Shown here one piece after another: positions 52,655 to 61,756 of a stretch of DNA of 64,000 nt. Positions within the stretch are counted from its first letter, which is position 1; every line of letters starts with the position of its first letter. The stretch comes from Candidatus Zixiibacteriota bacterium (GTDB lineage: Bacteria; Zixibacteria; MSB-5A5; GN15; FEB-12): positions 310,001-374,000 of the forward strand of contig JAOUBJ010000002.1 in NCBI GenBank assembly GCA_029860345.1, written 5' to 3'. Under the pieces are notes generated by a model. It saw only the letters and a list, made by a program, of their open reading frames with translations, had not been told where the DNA came from and did no database searches. Position numbers and translations under genes: made by a program.

Positions 52655-55144
52655 ATGTTTGCTAAAGCAAGTCACACCCGCAACTTAGTATCGTTAATCT
52701 TTATGCTTTCCCTGCTGGTCGGCGCGTCGCCCGGTTTTTCGGTCGAAAGCGAAACTTACCAGATGCCGCCCAAGAGCATCGCCGACCTGGCCGAAGCAGC
52801 GCGTACACCCTCGGTTTCGATCAGCCCGACCAATGAGTGGATGCTGCAACTGAAATACCCGCCGCTGGTCTCTATAGAAGAAGTATCGCAGCCGGAATTG
52901 CGCATCGGCGGTCTGCGAATCAACCCGCGCACCAACGGCCCCAGTCGAGGCTATTATTTCTATGAATTGTCGTTCAGGAAGATATCCGATGGTTCCGTGC
53001 TCCCGGTCTCCGGATTACCGGCTGGAGCCAAGGTCACCAACTCTCGCTGGTCGCCCGATGGTAATAAGATCGCGTTTGTCAACGGTAGCGCTGAAGGGCT
53101 GGAACTCTGGATAGCTGATGTGGTCACCGGCCAGGCGCGCCGCCTGCCGGTTGCGCCGTTGAATGCTGCCTACGGCAGCCCGATCCGGTGGTTATCCGAC
53201 AACAAGACCCTGATAGCAAGAACGATTACGCCTGGTCGTGGCAGCGCGCCGCAGGAGCCACTGACGCCGAGCGGACCAATCGTGCAGGAAAACCTGGGAC
53301 GCAAGGCTCCCGCCCGAACCTACCAGGACCTCCTCAAGAACGAGTTCGATGCCCAACTGTTCGAGCACTACCTCAGTTCCCAGTTGGTCAAAGTCGATCT
53401 CGAAGGCAACCAAACCCAGATAGGTCCATCCGGTATCATCAAGAGCTTCGGACCCTCGCCCGACGGCAAACTGATCCTGGTCTCGACGATCCATCGACCT
53501 TTCTCGTATACGGTTCCGGCCTACCGCTTCCCGGTCAGAACCGAAGTGTGGGACTCAGATGGTAACGTGGTTTACCAGGTTGCGGATGCTCCATTGGCCG
53601 ACAATATTCCGATGGCCTTCGGCTCGACACGCACCGGCCGACGCGAAGTTGTCTGGCGTGCTGATGCCGACGCCACACTCTGCTGGGCTGAGGCTCTCGA
53701 CGGCGGCGATGCCGGCGCCGAAGCTGACGAACGCGACCAGGTGTTCATGCTCGCGGCACCGTTCGACGCCGATCCAACCTCGTTGATTACGATGCCGCTG
53801 CGTTACGATAATGTTGAATGGGCCAGCGACGAATTGGCCTTGGTCTCCGGGTGGTGGTGGCAGACCCGTAATATCAAAACCTGGTTGGTTGAACCGGGAG
53901 ACCCATCGAAGAAGCCGAGGTTGCTCGAAGATAGATCCTGGGAAGATCGTTACAACGACCCCGGTTCACCGATGCATCGCAGGACCGAACGGGGCACTTC
54001 GGTATTGCTGACCGCCGACAAGGGGCGGACTCTCTTTCTGACTTCAAGCGGCGCCTCACCTGAGGGAGATCGCCCGTTTCTCGATGAGTGGGACCTTAAG
54101 ACCGATGAGCACAAACGGCTCTTTCGTTCAGAGGAACCGAATTATGAAAGCCCGGTTCGTCTGATCGATGTCAAGAAACGCCAATTGTTGACCCGGCGCG
54201 AATCGATCACCGAGCCACCCAACTATTACCTTCGGAACCTGAAAAAAGGCTCGCTTGAACCGGTAACGGATTTTCCGCATCCCACGCCGCAGTTAGTCGG
54301 CGTACAGAAGGAGTTGATTCGATATCAACGTGAGGATGGCGTAAACCTCACCGGTACGCTCTACCTGCCGCCCGACTACAAACCCGAGGATGGTCCCCTG
54401 CCGATGCTGATGTGGGCCTACCCGCAGGAGTACAAGAGCGCCGACGCGGCCGGACAGGTGACCGACTCACCGTATCGGTTTGTGCGAGTCGGTTGGTATT
54501 CGCCCCTTATGTGGCTGGTGCATGGATATGCCGTGCTCGATGATCCGGCTATGCCGATAGTCGGGCAAGGTGACGAAGAACCGAACGATACGTTCGTGGA
54601 ACAACTGGTATCAAGCGCCCAGGCGGCTGTCGATGAAGTCGTGCGTCGCGGCGTTGCCGATCCCGATCGCATCGCCATAGGTGGACACTCCTACGGCGCC
54701 TTCATGACGGCTAACCTACTGGCCCACTCCGATATTTATCGCGCCGGCATCGCTCGCAGCGGCGCCTACAATCGAACCCTGACGCCGTTCGGATTCCAGG
54801 CTGAAGAACGCAGCCTTTGGGAATCACCGGAAATATATTTCGCCATGTCACCGTTCATGCACGCCGAAAAAGTGAACGAACCCATACTGCTGATTCACGG
54901 CGAGGCCGACAACAACTCTGGGACCTACCCGCTTCAGAGCCGGCGCTACTACTCCGCTCTCAAGGGCCACGGCGCCACGGCGCGGTTGGTGATGCTGCCG
55001 CACGAGAGTCACGGCTATCGAGGTCGTGAATCGGTCATGCACATGTTGTGGGAAATGACCGACTGGATGGACACGTATGTCCGCGATGCTGAACCCAGGG
55101 AGTTACTCAAAACCAAACAGGAAGCCGGTTCCGAATCGCAATAG
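52655..55144 (+). CDS. S9 (prolyl oligopeptidase-family) serine peptidase, glutamyl-endopeptidase-like
   Basis: An 829-residue exported peptidase. A signal peptide (about 1-35) precedes a beta-propeller gate (to about 560) and a C-terminal alpha/beta hydrolase. The nucleophile is Ser679 in GGHSYGAFMTANLLAH, the Asp is in LIHGEADNNSGT and the His in LPHESHGY. The block GAYNRTLTPFGFQAEERSLWE after the nucleophile is what I associate with the S9D glutamyl endopeptidases known from plant chloroplasts, so cleavage after Glu is likely but inferred. GGAGG sits five bases before ATG 52655. Confidence 0.9.
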   Translation: MFAKASHTRNLVSLIFMLSLLVGASPGFSVESETYQMPPKSIADLAEAARTPSVSISPTNEWMLQLKYPPLVSIEEVSQPELRIGGLRINPRTNGPSRGYYFYELSFRKISDGSVLPVSGLPAGAKVTNSRWSPDGNKIAFVNGSAEGLELWIADVVTGQARRLPVAPLNAAYGSPIRWLSDNKTLIARTITPGRGSAPQEPLTPSGPIVQENLGRKAPARTYQDLLKNEFDAQLFEHYLSSQLVKVDLEGNQTQIGPSGIIKSFGPSPDGKLILVSTIHRPFSYTVPAYRFPVRTEVWDSDGNVVYQVADAPLADNIPMAFGSTRTGRREVVWRADADATLCWAEALDGGDAGAEADERDQVFMLAAPFDADPTSLITMPLRYDNVEWASDELALVSGWWWQTRNIKTWLVEPGDPSKKPRLLEDRSWEDRYNDPGSPMHRRTERGTSVLLTADKGRTLFLTSSGASPEGDRPFLDEWDLKTDEHKRLFRSEEPNYESPVRLIDVKKRQLLTRRESITEPPNYYLRNLKKGSLEPVTDFPHPTPQLVGVQKELIRYQREDGVNLTGTLYLPPDYKPEDGPLPMLMWAYPQEYKSADAAGQVTDSPYRFVRVGWYSPLMWLVHGYAVLDDPAMPIVGQGDEEPNDTFVEQLVSSAQAAVDEVVRRGVADPDRIAIGGHSYGAFMTANLLAHSDIYRAGIARSGAYNRTLTPFGFQAEERSLWESPEIYFAMSPFMHAEKVNEPILLIHGEADNNSGTYPLQSRRYYSALKGHGATARLVMLPHESHGYRGRESVMHMLWEMTDWMDTYVRDAEPRELLKTKQEAGSESQ

Positions 55145-55201
55145 TGGCCGGCGTCTGACATTTTTGTAGAGAGTCGAAGATCAGAGACGGAGGGTAGCCG
55201 A

Positions 55202-55366
55202 ATGTCGAAAAAACGCAGAGCAGTTTCTTGTGCTGCGGCGCTGGAGCTATTGTCTGGCGACACCCAGGCTGTTGCAGAAAATCTCGCCTCGTTTTCGCAA
55301 GATCGGTATGACCGGGCAAAGGCGGTCTTGGAACAGGTTGTGCAAGCCTCAGATCATGGCAATTGA
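55202..55366 (+). CDS. Small hypothetical protein, 54 residues
   Basis: A short frame with GGAGG eight bases before ATG, starting 57 bases after the peptidase gene. The product begins MSKKRRAVSCAAALELLSGD and ends in a helical stretch (DRYDRAKAVLEQVVQASDHGN). It is soluble, probably all-helical and without recognisable motifs. The ribosome site and reading-frame composition favour a real gene, but nothing else confirms it. It converges with the dockerin-like gene on the opposite strand. Confidence 0.45.
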   Translation: MSKKRRAVSCAAALELLSGDTQAVAENLASFSQDRYDRAKAVLEQVVQASDHGN

Positions 55367-55386
55367 ACTCGAGGCCGACGGCTTGA

Positions 55387-56715
55387 CTACTCCAACACAA
55401 TCGTCTGCCGGTCGACGAGTAGTAGAGGATCATCGGGCTCATTCCGTGCATACACTTCGGCCACATAGCTACCGGGCGCTATGTTGTACACGCGACCCGT
55501 AACATCGAAAGAACAGTCGCAAGCCATATATTCTTCCGAGATGTTGATCTCGTAAAACCGAAGAGTGTCCCCGACAGCGTTGAAACCGACTTCAATAACG
55601 GCGCCGCAATTGAAAGTAGCGTCGAAGTGTTGCAGGTTCAGGGTGTCACCATTGTACTCATAGTTCACAACAGAACGACCGCCGCCTCGACTTAAACAGC
55701 CGCTGTCGCCGAACTCAGACATGCTCGAATCTCCGGCCGGAAGGTGGATATTTCGCCGGTCCAACAGCAGACTTTCCTCCCAGGGATAGTCCTGGTTGTA
55801 GACCTCGGCCACATACGATCCGGGGGGCAGGCCCTCCACGATTGAAGTCAGTTCATAATAGCACATGCACGGCACCGGGAAATCCCCGTTCACATTCCGC
55901 TCGTGAAAGCGCAGGGTGTCGCCGACAATCTCCAAATCCAGCATCAAATCAGCGGCGCAGTTGAACCAGGCGTTTTCGTGAACCATGGTCAAGACGCCGG
56001 ATTGCCAAAGATAGTAGATGATCGGATCACCCCATTCCGGTGGACCTTTGGGATCAGGAACGCATTCGCCAACGTCGAAGTAGATAGCTCCCGTAGCAAC
56101 CACCGCCGTGTCGACACCCTCCAGATTCCCGTCTATGTCGATCAGCGTCACTATATACTCGCCCGGCGAGAGATTGTGAATGGTCGATTCCAGATCGAAA
56201 GGACAGTAACAATCACAGAGTTCGTTGGTGTCGGCCTCGTATCCGATGAAATGATTGCCGTACCGATAGTACTGAACATTATAGCCGAGACAGCATTGGT
56301 AGTACGCCTCCGGATGATAAACATGAATCTCGTTGCCGACCGCCACTATATACATACCACGATCCCGGGCCGGACCGCTGTCGGCCCCCATGCTGTCCAG
56401 GCATTGACCGCTGTTTTCAGAGTGGTCGTTGAACTCCACAAAACTACACTGCGGAGTACAGATGCCCTCAAACACGAACCAGCATTCGACCCAGCAGATC
56501 AGCGTGGAGATGTCAATGTCCCCTCCGGCGCCGTCACAGTCGGCCGTGCCAGGGAAGGGCAACGGTGGTCCACCGGAAAACATGAAGTCGACCAGGTAGA
56601 CAATGTCGGAAATGTCAATAACCCCGCTGAGGTCAAAATCACCGCACGCCGGTTCGGCCTGGACAGAACCAGCCAACATTAGCGGCAGCACAAATAGGAA
56701 CATCCACTTTTTCAT
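55387..56715 (-). CDS. Secreted protein with N-terminal dockerin-like module and three Cys-rich repeats
   Basis: A 442-residue exported protein. Its order is reversed relative to its relatives: the signal peptide (1-20) is followed at once by a dockerin-like pair (GVIDISDIVYLVDFMFSGG, then a divergent DIDISTLICWVECWF). Three repeats of about 90-110 residues then follow, with the pattern aromatic-NC ... GDTLRFxE ... CxC ... PGSYVAEVY, clearest in the last two. Each repeat has three cysteines. I know no family for this repeat. A strong promoter lies upstream, and AAAGG is eight bases before ATG. Confidence 0.8.
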   Translation of the reverse strand: MKKWMFLFVLPLMLAGSVQAEPACGDFDLSGVIDISDIVYLVDFMFSGGPPLPFPGTADCDGAGGDIDISTLICWVECWFVFEGICTPQCSFVEFNDHSENSGQCLDSMGADSGPARDRGMYIVAVGNEIHVYHPEAYYQCCLGYNVQYYRYGNHFIGYEADTNELCDCYCPFDLESTIHNLSPGEYIVTLIDIDGNLEGVDTAVVATGAIYFDVGECVPDPKGPPEWGDPIIYYLWQSGVLTMVHENAWFNCAADLMLDLEIVGDTLRFHERNVNGDFPVPCMCYYELTSIVEGLPPGSYVAEVYNQDYPWEESLLLDRRNIHLPAGDSSMSEFGDSGCLSRGGGRSVVNYEYNGDTLNLQHFDATFNCGAVIEVGFNAVGDTLRFYEINISEEYMACDCSFDVTGRVYNIAPGSYVAEVYARNEPDDPLLLVDRQTIVLE

Positions 56716-56767
56716 AGCTGATGCCTTTGCTTGATTTCTATATGGTCTCGATCCGTAGATTCATTAA

Positions 56768-56796
56768 AGTATACATACACCACCATGTTTAGTCAA
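56768..56796 (-). promoter_or_regulatory. Promoter of the N-terminal dockerin-like gene
   Basis: On the minus strand, TTGACT, 17 bases, TATACT, about 52 bases before the start. Nothing else is evident in 56797-56968. Confidence 0.75.
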
Positions 56797-56968
56797 GGGA
56801 GAATTCCCGCTCCCGGTCTTGTGCGGGGGCATGGGCTGAAGGCAGTGGTGCTCTCTGGGATACCGGTGCCGGTCGGTCCGGAATAGGAATCACTTGTCAG
56901 GAAACCCGTTTTCAGTTACCTTCAGCGCCGATGTTTGACGCCTGAAGCAAGCGAATTAGAGTCCGGAT

Positions 56969-58933
56969 TTGAGCACAAACTACGAAGAGACAAAACAGCA
57001 TCTTGGTTACGTATCTCGCTCTGAAGCTACGGCCGAAACATACGCCGACCTTGGCTTCATGTGCGGGCTGGAAATCCACCAGCAGTTGTTGACGGATCGA
57101 AAGCTGTTCTGTCGTTGTCCCGCCGGTCTGTACAACGATAAGGCGGATTACGACGCCGAAGTAGTCAGGCACATGCGTCCGACCCTTTCGGAACTGGGTG
57201 AGTATGACGGAACAGCGCTGATGGAGTTCCGGACGAAGAAGAACATCGTCTACCATTTGAAGAACGCCACCGCCTGCACCTATGAAGTCGACGACACGCC
57301 GCCCTTTCGAATCGATCAGCAGGCTCTTGATATTGCCATACGCATCGCCCTAATGCTCAAGACCAACATCGTCGGTGAATTGCACATCACTCGCAAGCAG
57401 TATCTCGACGGAAGTATCCCCACCGGCTTTCAGCGCACCGGAATTATCGGGATCGAAGGAGAGATCCCCCTGACTAACAAGAAGGTGCGAATCATCCAAT
57501 TGAGCCTGGAGGAGGATTCCTGCCGCGAAGTATCCGATGTCGGACATTGGCGGGTCTATACCACCGACAGGTTGGGAATGCCGTTGATTGAGACGGTTAC
57601 CTATCCCGACATGCTCACACCCGACGAAGCCGCCGAAGCCGGACATTATCTGAGATTCCTCACGCGCAGCTCCGGGCTTGTGCGTTCGGGAATGGGCGCT
57701 GCGCGGCAGGATGTCAATGTCAGTATCACCGGTGGTACGCGCGTTGAGATCAAGGGCGTGGCGCACATCGCCTGGATACCTGAACTGACACACAACGAGG
57801 CCTTTCGTCAGAAAGCGCTGCTTGAAATCGCAGCCGGACTTACCGGTCGTGTCGACGCGAACGAATGGAAACTGGCGGTCACAGACGTCCCGCCGCGATT
57901 GTTGAGCGGCTTTTATGCATCCAAACCGGACCTGCCGCATGATCATCGGTTTGTCGCAGTCAATCTCGCGGGCTGGGCAGGCGCCCTGTCGTTCTTCACG
58001 CAACCGGGAAAAGTATTTGCCGATGAACTGAGCGACCGGCTGAAGGTGATTGCCTGTCTGGAAAAACCGAATCTCCTGGTCTCGGAGCATGTGCGCGACG
58101 AGTTAGTGATGTCGGGTACCGACCTGGACGCGGTGCGGCGGCTGTTGAAGGCCGAGGATGGTGATGCTCAACTGCTCGTGTGGGGAGCGCCCGAAGACAT
58201 TGAAACGGCCGTCGAAACAATCGACGAACGATGCCGCCTGGCCTTTGTCGGAGTACCGAACGAAACCAGAAAGGCCTTGCCTGACGGTACAACTCTCTTC
58301 GAGCGTGTCTTGCCGGGCGCTGATCGGATGTACCCCGATACGGACAGCGCACCGATACCGATCTCCGACGATGCCATTGAAAGACTCGGCATGGATCTCC
58401 CTTGCGAAATCTGTGACCGTATGAGGCAACTGAACGAATGGAATATCCCGGCGGATACCCATCATTACCTGCTCACTCGTAACCTGGTGCCGGTTATCGA
58501 GAGGATCGTCGGCGAGTGTGATCTGTCGGCTCGGTTTGTCGGCACCCTACTGGGACATGCACTCAAGGTGCTTGAAGGTCGTAAGCCGTGGACAGTGGGA
58601 TTCAGTAACAGCAAGGTCTACGGACTTGCCCGATTCGTAAAAGATCGCGGCTTGGACAAAGACATTCTTCCTGCTCTGTTACCGGTCGTCTATGAGCATC
58701 CCAACATGGTGTTTGAGTCGGTGCTCACAACAATCGGCTACCGACCCGTCCAAGTGCAGGAGGTGCTCGAGCATGTACCTGCTCTGAAAGAGAAGTTCAA
58801 GGATGTTTGCACCAGTTCTGCGCCCAACGCCTGCGCCGACTGGATCATGGGAAACCTTCGCAAACTTGCCCTCGGCAATATGCCTTTGGCCGAGCTTCGC
58901 CGGATTGTTGACAAGGAGGTGAGCGGTGGCTGA
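56969..58933 (+). CDS. gatE: Glutamyl-tRNA(Gln) amidotransferase subunit E, archaeal type
   Basis: A 654-residue protein that should bind misacylated Glu-tRNA(Gln), phosphorylate its glutamyl group and accept ammonia from GatD to form Gln-tRNA(Gln). The GatB-like catalytic cradle begins GLEIHQQLLTDRKLFCRCP near residue 33 and continues with QLSLEEDSCRE and a YPDMLTPDEA segment. After about residue 400 comes the GAD-type insert shared with AspRS (EDIETAVETIDERCRLAFVGVPNETR, GADRMYPDTDSAPIPI), which separates GatE from bacterial GatB. A tail domain of YqeY type ends the protein. The start is TTG; the ribosome site is weak. The last 8 bases overlap gatD. Confidence 0.93.
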   Translation: MSTNYEETKQHLGYVSRSEATAETYADLGFMCGLEIHQQLLTDRKLFCRCPAGLYNDKADYDAEVVRHMRPTLSELGEYDGTALMEFRTKKNIVYHLKNATACTYEVDDTPPFRIDQQALDIAIRIALMLKTNIVGELHITRKQYLDGSIPTGFQRTGIIGIEGEIPLTNKKVRIIQLSLEEDSCREVSDVGHWRVYTTDRLGMPLIETVTYPDMLTPDEAAEAGHYLRFLTRSSGLVRSGMGAARQDVNVSITGGTRVEIKGVAHIAWIPELTHNEAFRQKALLEIAAGLTGRVDANEWKLAVTDVPPRLLSGFYASKPDLPHDHRFVAVNLAGWAGALSFFTQPGKVFADELSDRLKVIACLEKPNLLVSEHVRDELVMSGTDLDAVRRLLKAEDGDAQLLVWGAPEDIETAVETIDERCRLAFVGVPNETRKALPDGTTLFERVLPGADRMYPDTDSAPIPISDDAIERLGMDLPCEICDRMRQLNEWNIPADTHHYLLTRNLVPVIERIVGECDLSARFVGTLLGHALKVLEGRKPWTVGFSNSKVYGLARFVKDRGLDKDILPALLPVVYEHPNMVFESVLTTIGYRPVQVQEVLEHVPALKEKFKDVCTSSAPNACADWIMGNLRKLALGNMPLAELRRIVDKEVSGG

Positions 58934-60308
58934 TCTGTTCAAAGGATACAAAGGGGCAGCATTGTCGTCACTCAAAGAGTTCGGCGTGAGGGTATGGAGC
59001 GAAGCCCATATCAAGACCAGTCGCGGCGATTTCAGTGGGATCATTCTGCCGCGCTCGGAAAACGATGATGACCGGCACATCGTGCTCAAACTGGCCACAG
59101 GATACAACGTCGGAATCAATGTCGACACCATCACCGACATGAGCGAACATGGCTACAAAGAGGCCCATTACAAGATACCTGAAAAAGAGTTCCCAACAGC
59201 ACCGGGTAAACCGCACGTCAAACTGTTCGGCACCGGTGGTACCATTGCCTCGCGGCTTGACTATCGTACCGGCGCTGTGATACCTGCCTTCTCACCGGGC
59301 GAACTCTACGGCGCCGTCCCCGAACTGGCCGATATCTGCAACCTGACCACCGAGAAACTATTCGCCGTGTTCTCAGAGAATATGGGTCCGCAGCAGTATA
59401 TAGAACTTGCCAACGCTATCGGCAAGGAGATTGCGAATGGCATCGACGGCATCGTCATTGGGCACGGCACCGACACTATGCACCACACGGCCGGGGCCCT
59501 GGCCTTCATGATTCAAAACTCGCCGGTTCCGATCGTGGTGGTGGGATCGCAAAGGTCTTCGGACCGGCCGTCATCGGATGCCGCCCTGAATCTTATCCAT
59601 GCCACCACGGCCGCCGCTACGTCTGATATCGCCGAAGTGATGGTCTGCATGTTCGGCCCCACGTCCGATGAGTACGGCCTCTTGCATCGCGGCACGCGAG
59701 TGCGTAAAATGCATTCGTCCTATCGTTCGACTTTCCGGACTATTGGAGCCACTCCGTTGGCTATGATCGACCGCGATAAGATCACACCGCTGACCGACAA
59801 CTACAACCGCCGTCGCACCGACCGCAAGGTCAAGATCACGGCGCTGTTTGAAGAGAAAGTCGCGATGGTCTACTACTATCCGAACATGATGCCGGACATT
59901 ATCGACTCGCTGGTGGAAAACGGCTACAAGGGAATCGTCATCGCGGGGACCGGGCTTGGGCATGTCAACAAACCGGTTTACCCGGCTATCGAACGGGCGA
60001 CCAAAGCCGGTGTCGCCATTTACATGACGGTGCAGACTTTGTGGGGATATGTGCACATGTTCGTCTATGACACCGGGCGTGATCTGATGGCCAAGGGGAT
60101 CATCCCGACCGAAAACATGTTGCCGGAAGTGGCCTACGTCAAACTTGGCTGGGCACTGGGACAAACCAGTGATCTGGACGAAGTCCGAAAGATCATGCTG
60201 GCGCCGATTGCTGCGGAAATTACTGAGCGGGAACCCTACAACGGCTACCTGATCTTTCAGGGTGGCGTCCCCGAGGTCGAGGCCTTCCTGAAAAACGTGC
60301 ACAAGTAG
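58926..60308 (+). CDS. gatD: Glutamyl-tRNA(Gln) amidotransferase subunit D, archaeal type
   Basis: A 460-residue asparaginase-like subunit that releases ammonia from glutamine or asparagine for GatE. The first 90 residues are the GatD-specific N-terminal domain (KTSRGDFSGIILPRSENDDD), absent from plain asparaginases. The catalytic threonines and partners are in place: TGGTIASR at 103-110, HGTDTMHH at 180-187 (Thr182, Asp183) and a later Lys in RVRKMHSS. The start GTG has AAGGAGG upstream, within the end of gatE, so expression is coupled. Both the N-terminal domain and the pairing with gatE exclude a simple asparaginase. Confidence 0.93.
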   Translation: MADLFKGYKGAALSSLKEFGVRVWSEAHIKTSRGDFSGIILPRSENDDDRHIVLKLATGYNVGINVDTITDMSEHGYKEAHYKIPEKEFPTAPGKPHVKLFGTGGTIASRLDYRTGAVIPAFSPGELYGAVPELADICNLTTEKLFAVFSENMGPQQYIELANAIGKEIANGIDGIVIGHGTDTMHHTAGALAFMIQNSPVPIVVVGSQRSSDRPSSDAALNLIHATTAAATSDIAEVMVCMFGPTSDEYGLLHRGTRVRKMHSSYRSTFRTIGATPLAMIDRDKITPLTDNYNRRRTDRKVKITALFEEKVAMVYYYPNMMPDIIDSLVENGYKGIVIAGTGLGHVNKPVYPAIERATKAGVAIYMTVQTLWGYVHMFVYDTGRDLMAKGIIPTENMLPEVAYVKLGWALGQTSDLDEVRKIMLAPIAAEITEREPYNGYLIFQGGVPEVEAFLKNVHK

Positions 60309-61164
60309 GAACGGGTGGCAGTCCATCTTTGTGTCTCAGGCGCGGTGGATCTCCGCAACTGTCCGTTCCCGGATCGCATCCAAGAGATTTAAGTGGCAGA
60401 CAGGGAGAACCCAACCGTCCTCCAATTGCGGCCCTGTGCCTCCGGACTAAGAACACCGACCAAAGAGCGGCTGAGCCCATCGCTCACTGACAAGCTGTGG
60501 CAGAATCGTCCCCTGGCCTACGGACCGTCCACCAGAACACGGCAGCGGAGTTCGGATTCCCTGATCCGAAAGGCGACCGGCACGGCTTGTCCATGTCTCA
60601 AACCTGGCGCACGAGGACGTACACCATGCACCAGACAAGTGTCACCCTGAGCCCATTCGAAGGGTGATAAATCACCCTATTGCCGCTTCGCGGCCTGCGA
60701 CATCCTCAAGAAGTGCCTTGGGTCGGGTGGCCCATCCCCTTGGGGCTTGTTGAAAAAGTCCCTCTTCCATGTTGCGGTGGGTCCTGTGCGCCGCGACGGA
60801 CGCCAGCGGATTCGTGTGACCCGCCGCCGCGGTCCGGTATGGAGTTAGGTGTCGGGTCACAATCACGCCTTCGGCAGGCTCAGGACCCTGCGAAACCGCA
60901 TTATGACACAGCCTGAATGTCTACGGCAGCCCGACGTCCATGAAGTCCATTTATGGGTGTGATTGCAGTGCAGACGGGTATTCACAGGCTCCGGCCAAAC
61001 GAAACCAGCCGACGCACGACCAGGGTTATAGTGTGCAGATAAAAAAAAGACAGATTTCTCACCCTTCACTGCCAAACTGTGGCAGAGCCGCTTTCTAAGC
61101 TCCTGACAATCACTGATATATTGGTTTTGTCATTGTGCCAATCGAGCGGAAGGAGGACATCAAG
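60309..61164. other. Intergenic region of dispersed repeats, no gene
   Basis: A run of degenerate repeat pieces, including GGGCTTGTTGAAAAAGTCCC at 60745 (similar pieces near 9740-9850 and 25452) and CACCCTGAGCCCATTCGAAGGGTG at 60644-60667 in two halves. Open frames on both strands are repeat-derived. The last 130 bases are AT-rich and probably hold the promoter for the thioredoxin-like gene, but no well-spaced pair was found. Confidence 0.5.
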
Positions 61165-61716
61165 ATGGGTGAAACCAAAGCGGGCAAATCCATTCTCAAG
61201 TGGGTGGGCATCTTTGTCATCATGACAGCCGGTGTCTTTACCGGTATGACTTTGTCGATCAAGTACACCGGAGCTGGAAGCAGGGGCGCCGAGGTGCTGC
61301 CGGCCAGTCTGCGAAACTCCACAAACCTGGAGATCGGTCAGACAATGCCGTCGATCACGGCTTATCACCAGGATGGAGAACCGATGGACTTGCAGTCGGT
61401 GCTAGTGGGACGAAAAACCGTGCTCGGCTTCGTGTCCCAGACTTGCGGACCCTGTAAGCAGTTTATCAAGTTCCTCGAAGGGAGTGAACTGCTGGCCTCA
61501 GAGGGCTACCAGATTCTGCTCTTATCCGTGAAGCCGGAGGATGACCTGGCCAACTATGTGCTGCCGGTCTTTCGTGTCTCAGAAGAATTGCAGAAAGAGT
61601 TAGCTATCGACATGGTGCCAACCATGATCGGCATCGGCGAGGACGCGACCATCCAGTTTGTTAGCTGCGGGTTTTCGGGGATTATCACGGATGAATACGT
61701 CGAAGAATACCTGTAA
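61165..61716 (+). CDS. Membrane-anchored thioredoxin-like (TlpA/redoxin) protein
   Basis: A 183-residue protein with one N-terminal helix (WVGIFVIMTAGVFTGMTLSI, about 13-32) and a periplasmic thioredoxin-fold domain. The active site is SQTCGPCKQF (Cys94, Cys97), and the cis-proline loop is MVPTM near residue 152. EIGQTMPSITAYHQDGEPMDL is the redoxin/TlpA-type lead-in. It should exchange disulfides outside the cytoplasmic membrane. GGAGG lies eight bases before ATG 61165. Forty bases after its stop begins the first of five small cysteine-rich peptide genes, the obvious candidate substrates. Whether it oxidises, isomerises or reduces them cannot be read from sequence. Confidence 0.88.
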   Translation: MGETKAGKSILKWVGIFVIMTAGVFTGMTLSIKYTGAGSRGAEVLPASLRNSTNLEIGQTMPSITAYHQDGEPMDLQSVLVGRKTVLGFVSQTCGPCKQFIKFLEGSELLASEGYQILLLSVKPEDDLANYVLPVFRVSEELQKELAIDMVPTMIGIGEDATIQFVSCGFSGIITDEYVEEYL

Positions 61717-61756
61717 CCCAGCGCATGAAAATGCACAGGAGAGAGGAGGTGAAAAT

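Noticed and set aside
55903-56682. 259-residue plus-strand open frame
   Set aside because: It lies antisense to the dockerin-like gene, which has a promoter, ribosome site and signal peptide; the plus frame has none.
58926-60308. Plain L-asparaginase
   Set aside because: The GatD-specific N-terminal domain and overlap with gatE point to the amidotransferase subunit.
60672-60916. Overlapping small frames in the region before the thioredoxin-like gene
   Set aside because: They are translations of interspersed repeats of the kind that often generate spurious proteins.
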